This document shows positions 4,365 to 7,489 of a DNA stretch of 7,489 nucleotides, piece after piece. Every line of letters begins with the position of its first letter. Within the stretch, counting starts at the first letter, position 1. Position numbers and translations under genes: made by a program. This DNA is from Candidatus Tayloriibacteriota bacterium (GTDB lineage Bacteria; Patescibacteriota; Minisyncoccia; Phycocordibacterales; PALSA-1337), in NCBI GenBank assembly GCA_023269245.1, contig JAHFMB010000047.1:1-7489 (forward strand), given 5' to 3'. The notes beneath the pieces were generated by a model. That model was not told where the DNA came from and made no database searches. It was given only the letters and a program-made list of their open reading frames with translations.

Positions 4365-6074
4365 ATGAAGAAAACATCAAACGAGAAGACGCTACTATCA
4401 ATCAGCGAAGTTTCAAGTATTTTCGGCATCCACCAGGATACTCTTCGTAATTGGGAGAAAAAGGGGCTCATCACTCCACTCCGAGTTGGTCCTCGCAAAG
4501 ATCGCAAGTACAAGCCAGAAGACATTGAACGAATCGCGAACGACAAAAGTATAGTCAAAGACCTGGGTGCTCCTCTTACTGACGATTCAGGAAAAATGAA
4601 TCTAACTCAACTCAAGCAGTTTCTCTGGAGAAGCGCCGACATTTTGCGTGGGAAAATCGACAGCTCCGACTACAAGAAATACATTTTTGGCCTCCTTTTC
4701 TATAAACGTATCAGCGACTCGTGGGACGAAGAATATAAAAAGGTTCTTGAGGAATATCACGACGAAGAAATCGCTCATGCAGATCACAACCACCGCTTTC
4801 AAGTTCCTAAAGATTGCCGATGGGAAGTAGTTCAGAAACAGGCAGAGGGAATTGGGCATAAACTCAACGAAATTTTTGATAAGCTCACCAACGCCAACAG
4901 TCCCAAGCTTGACAAGATTTTTGACGACCTAGATTTTGCCAATAAAGACAAATTCCCGAACGAAACGCTTCAGCGCCTCATTAATCACTTTTCACAGCAC
5001 AATTTTGGCGACAATTACATCAGCTCCGACTTGCTTGGCGACGCATACGAATATCTGATTGAGCAATTTGCGGCAGACGCAGGTAAAAAGGGCGGGGAGT
5101 TCTACACCCCTCGCGAGGTTGAGCGCGTGATCATCAGTATCCTAAAGCCCCACGAGAAGGACCACATCTACGATATGGCGGTTGGTTCGGGCGGTTTCCT
5201 CTTGGAGGCATATCATCATCTTAAAAATGAAGCGGGGGAAAAGAAAGCTCGTTCGCTCTATCTCTACGGGCAAGAAATAAATATCGGGACATACGCGATT
5301 GCGAAAATTAACATGTTTCTCCACGGGCTTGATAGTGCGGATATTCAGCGCGGGGACACACTCGCCGATCCCAAGTTCCTCAATCCCGACGGCTCGCTCA
5401 AAACATTCGATATCTGCGTGGCAAATCCGCCCTACTCTATAAGTGAGTGGGAGTATGAGATGTTCAAAAACGACAAACATGGTCGAGTGGCGGGCTACGA
5501 AATGCCTCCGGCGAAAAAAGCAGACTACGCCTTTGTGCTCCACATGGTGAAGTCAATGAACGAAAACGGCCGCGCCGGCATCGTGCTTCCACACGGTGTC
5601 CTATTCCGAGGCGGTGCAGAGGGCCGTATCCGTGAGGAGCTTATCAAGAAAGACCTTATAGAAGCCATTATTGCTCTTCCGGCGAAGCTTTTCTACGGCA
5701 CAGGTATCCCCGCGGCGATTGTGATTTTCAATAAAAACAAGCCGGAGAATCATAAGAACAAAATTCTGATCGTTGACGCTGAGCAGGACTACGAAGAAGG
5801 CAAAAATCAAAACCGCCTACGCAAGAAGGACATCGAGAAAATGGTGTCAGCGTTTGAGGGTTACCGAGATATTGAAAAATATGCTCGTGTAGTGGATATC
5901 AAGGAGCTTGAGGAAAATGAGTTCAATCTCAATGTTCGTCGCTATGTAGAAAATGGCGAGGATGAGGAAATTGTGGATGTAAAGACCGTGTGGAGTGAGG
6001 TGAGAGAAATTGAAAAAAATCGCGAAGCGATTGATAAGAAGGTCGAAGGGTATCTTAAGGAATTGAAATACTAA
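4365..6074 (+). CDS. hsdM: Type I restriction-modification methyltransferase subunit with N-terminal MerR-like HTH
   Basis: This 569-residue HsdM is the N6-adenine methyltransferase that acts with HsdS to modify the recognition site. Residues about 80-130 are the helical HsdM N-terminal domain (LKQFLWRSADILRGKIDSSD, FGLLFYKRISDSW). The catalytic domain shows GEFYTPREV (244-252), SAM-binding motif I DMAVGSGGFL (270-279, where DPACGSGG is usual), YGQEI (301-305) and the catalytic NPPY (354-357). The tail after about 520 is charged and helical. Unusually, residues about 9-60 are an extra MerR-like winged HTH (LSISEVSSIFGIHQDTLRNWEK followed by a basic wing and PEDIERI), which makes the protein about 60-70 residues longer than typical HsdM. 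The HTH suggests DNA binding beyond HsdS, perhaps at the upstream repeats. It is the first gene of the operon, and the next gene starts 4 bp later. Confidence 0.95.
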   Translation: MKKTSNEKTLLSISEVSSIFGIHQDTLRNWEKKGLITPLRVGPRKDRKYKPEDIERIANDKSIVKDLGAPLTDDSGKMNLTQLKQFLWRSADILRGKIDSSDYKKYIFGLLFYKRISDSWDEEYKKVLEEYHDEEIAHADHNHRFQVPKDCRWEVVQKQAEGIGHKLNEIFDKLTNANSPKLDKIFDDLDFANKDKFPNETLQRLINHFSQHNFGDNYISSDLLGDAYEYLIEQFAADAGKKGGEFYTPREVERVIISILKPHEKDHIYDMAVGSGGFLLEAYHHLKNEAGEKKARSLYLYGQEINIGTYAIAKINMFLHGLDSADIQRGDTLADPKFLNPDGSLKTFDICVANPPYSISEWEYEMFKNDKHGRVAGYEMPPAKKADYAFVLHMVKSMNENGRAGIVLPHGVLFRGGAEGRIREELIKKDLIEAIIALPAKLFYGTGIPAAIVIFNKNKPENHKNKILIVDAEQDYEEGKNQNRLRKKDIEKMVSAFEGYRDIEKYARVVDIKELEENEFNLNVRRYVENGEDEEIVDVKTVWSEVREIEKNREAIDKKVEGYLKELKY

Positions 6075-6078
6075 ATCT

Positions 6079-6477
6079 ATGAACGAGAAAAGACTAAAAC
6101 ATTTGGAATTAATTCAGGGTGTCGTCACCAGAATGGGCTCAAATCTCTTCACATTAAGAGGTTGGATGATCACACTTGTGGTCGGTCTATCCGTTGCTTT
6201 TTTGGAGGTCGGGCGGAATGAATTACAGATCATTCTCGTACTCGTCGTTTTGATTTTTTGGATTCATGATGCATATTTCCTCTCTTTAGAGCGAAGCTAC
6301 CGATGTTTGTATGACAAAGTTAGAAAATTAACGGAGGATGAAATTGATTTTTCAATGGATATTTCAGAATTCAATAAGTTAAGAACGACTTCCATTTGGT
6401 ACTGCATGATATCAGGCACTCTGGCGTATTTTTATGTACCAACACTCATATTGATAGGAATAATAAGTATATTTTAA
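6079..6477 (+). CDS. Small multi-helix membrane protein, putative TIR-associated effector
   Basis: This 132-residue protein begins with an amphipathic helix (RLKHLELIQGVVTRMGSN, 5-22), then has membrane helices at about 26-43 (LRGWMITLVVGLSVAF) and 49-66 (IILVLVVLIFWIHDAYFL). A conserved-looking charged linker follows (SLERSYRCLYDKVRKL, 69-84), then a C-terminal hydrophobic stretch at about 104-132 that could be one long helix or a tight hairpin. I have a general memory of small membrane proteins with this HLE-IQ...RGW...F-W-D-YFL-ER-YR layout in bacterial accessory loci. I cannot name the family. It has no visible ligand-binding domain such as SLOG or Macro. It lies 4 bp after hsdM and 3 bp before the TIR gene, so a joint role with the TIR protein is likely. 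A membrane-disrupting effector is a hypothesis. Confidence 0.8.
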   Translation: MNEKRLKHLELIQGVVTRMGSNLFTLRGWMITLVVGLSVAFLEVGRNELQIILVLVVLIFWIHDAYFLSLERSYRCLYDKVRKLTEDEIDFSMDISEFNKLRTTSIWYCMISGTLAYFYVPTLILIGIISIF

Positions 6478-6480
6478 TTT

Positions 6481-6959
6481 ATGACACGAAAAATATTTTA
6501 CAGTTTCCGTTTTGATGATGATGTAATGAGGGTTCAGCAAATCCGAAATATAGGAGTCATCGAAGACAATAAGCCTGTTACACCCAACAAATGGGAAGAA
6601 ATTAAAAGTGGCGGTGATCCTGCGATTCAAAGATGGATTGACGCTAGCATCGCTCGATCTGAATGTGTTGTTGTGTTGATTGGAGAAAATACTTCACAAA
6701 GTCGCTGGGTTGATTATGAAATCAGAAAAGCTTGGAACGACGGTAAGGGTTTAGTAGGCATCTACATTCATAACCTAAAGGATCCAAGGTATGGAACATC
6801 TATAAAGGCACAAATCCTTTTGAGGGAATAGGGTTGAAAAATGGAAAAAAGTTATCTGAATATGTTTCTGTCTATAATCCAGATGCCGATGCCTATAACT
6901 ACGTAGCTAATTACATAGACCAAATTGTCGAGAAAGGAATCGAAGCACGAAACAAATGA
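6481..6959 (+). pseudogene. TIR-like (ThsB/DUF1863-type) protein gene, frame broken by one missing base
   Basis: The first frame (6481-6831) gives 116 residues starting MTRKIFYSFRFDDDVMRVQQIRN, the first strand and helix of the Thoeris ThsB-like TIR fold. It then shows KWEEIKSGGDPAIQRWIDASIARSECVVVLIG (38-68) and SRWVDYEIRKAW (74-85), where E80 is the candidate catalytic Glu, then GLVGIYIHNLKDPRYG. The family pattern is lost after K109. It resumes in the -1 frame from 6807 with GTNPFEGIGL and runs 50 codons to TGA at 6957-6959. One extra G near 6807 would restore a 159-residue protein. TIR enzymes of this group use NAD+ to make signalling nucleotides in anti-phage defence. The gene sits 3 bp after the membrane-protein gene, and its restored stop overlaps the hsdS ATG. 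The break may be a real mutation, phase variation or a sequencing error. Confidence 0.85.
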
Positions 6960-7489
6960 AAACTGACACAATACAACAGAATATTCCGAAGGGGTGGCAA
7001 GCGACTACTTTAGGAAAAGTCTCATCAATCACCAATGGAAGCACAAATACTCAAGATGCTACTGTCGACGGGGAGGATCCGCTTTTTGATAGATCTGTAG
7101 AAATAAAAAAGAGTAACAAATATTTATTTGACGATACAGCAATAATTTTGCCGGTAGAAGGGGCTGAATTCATCCCCAAAATTTACAGCGGAAAGTTTGA
7201 TTTACATCAGCGCGCCTATGCTATTTTCCCAGACAAAAACACTGTTGACCCAGCGTATCTTTATCACTTTCTTTACGCCAATAGAAAAGATTTTGTAAAA
7301 AGTTCTGTGGGAAGTACAGTGAAATCCCTTCGATTGCCTCTTATCCAGTCTATTGATGTAAGTTTTCCCGAGATAACAGAACAGAGGAAAATTGCAGAAA
7401 TTCTTTCCTCTATCGATGAGAAAATTATGGTCAACAGAATATTAAAGAAAAAACTTACTATCCTAAAGAAAGGTCTGATGCAGGACTTG
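6956..7489 (+). CDS. hsdS: Type I restriction-modification specificity subunit, N-terminal 178 residues (runs off the right edge)
   Basis: From the ATG at 6956 the frame is open to the edge. It starts with a helix and PKGWQATTLGKVSSITNG (11-28), the standard opening of an HsdS target-recognition domain. The first TRD spans about 14-140 (including the GxFDLHQRAYAI and PAYLYHFL-type elements at about 79-106, and GSTVKSLRLPLI at 119-130). Then come EQRKIAEILSSIDEKI (142-157) and the long conserved helix that spaces the two TRDs, ending LKKGLMQDL. HsdS reads the DNA target and docks HsdM (and HsdR). A second TRD is expected beyond the edge. The ATG overlaps the TGA of the restored TIR frame (ATGA), so translational coupling is likely. 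No Shine-Dalgarno stands at normal distance. Confidence 0.93.
   Translation, partial: MKTDTIQQNIPKGWQATTLGKVSSITNGSTNTQDATVDGEDPLFDRSVEIKKSNKYLFDDTAIILPVEGAEFIPKIYSGKFDLHQRAYAIFPDKNTVDPAYLYHFLYANRKDFVKSSVGSTVKSLRLPLIQSIDVSFPEITEQRKIAEILSSIDEKIMVNRILKKKLTILKKGLMQDL

Noticed and set aside
5142..5543. Minus-strand open frame of 133 codons
   Set aside because: It is a shadow within the catalytic domain of hsdM.
6802..6808. Canonical programmed -1 frameshift site in the TIR gene
   Set aside because: The sequence ATAAAGG does not fit an X XXY YYZ slippery heptamer, and I see no clear stem-loop just downstream, so programmed slippage is not claimed.
4365..7489. Classical Thoeris system
   Set aside because: Only the ThsB-like TIR is present. 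No SIR2-SLOG ThsA is found in the window, so the locus is described as TIR plus membrane protein instead.

Overview
The window (7,489 bp) has two parts. The left part (about 1-4230) is a run of small, mostly single-gene units, largely on the minus strand, several with their own TTGAC(A/G)-type promoter and a strong intrinsic terminator. The right part (about 4230-7489) is a plus-strand operon holding a type I restriction-modification locus with two extra genes inside it. Many small orphan proteins, weak or absent Shine-Dalgarno sites and a small two-helix membrane protein of a kind I associate with Patescibacteria (CPR, Parcubacteria-like) suggest such a genome. That is an inference from style, as the window has no marker gene. 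Several genes end in TGA, so the code is not one in which TGA is read as an amino acid.

Left part, in order: the N-terminal 90 residues of a YihX-like HAD hydrolase running off the left edge (minus); a 196-residue orphan with a proline-rich N-terminal tail (minus); a membrane-anchored protein with a zincin HEMEH motif (minus); a divergent 219-residue protein whose middle resembles the helix-hairpin-helix C-terminal domain of the RNA polymerase alpha subunit (plus); two small orphans (minus); and a 98-residue coiled-coil, two-helix membrane protein (plus). The divergent promoter region at 2061-2086 carries a 26-bp imperfect dyad that looks like an operator. Convergent genes are separated by back-to-back terminators at 2814-2890, and a 25-bp terminator half-module is repeated exactly at 2843-2867 and 3402-3426.

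Right part: an HsdM methyltransferase with an extra MerR-like helix-turn-helix at its N-terminus, preceded by four ACCTAYGA repeats in two pairs with 10-bp spacing; then, 4 bp later, a 132-residue multi-helix membrane protein; then, 3 bp later, a TIR-like protein of the Thoeris ThsB/DUF1863 type whose frame is broken by one missing base; then HsdS, whose ATG overlaps the stop of the repaired TIR frame, running off the right edge. Gene spacing implies co-transcription. hsdR, if present, lies beyond the window.

The most interesting point is the nesting of a TIR plus membrane-protein pair between hsdM and hsdS. It recalls anticodon nuclease genes such as prrC that sit inside hsd loci and guard them. 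My reading, which is a hypothesis, is a two-layer defence: DNA modification and restriction, backed by a TIR signalling enzyme and a small membrane effector, under possible autoregulation by the HTH-HsdM fusion.
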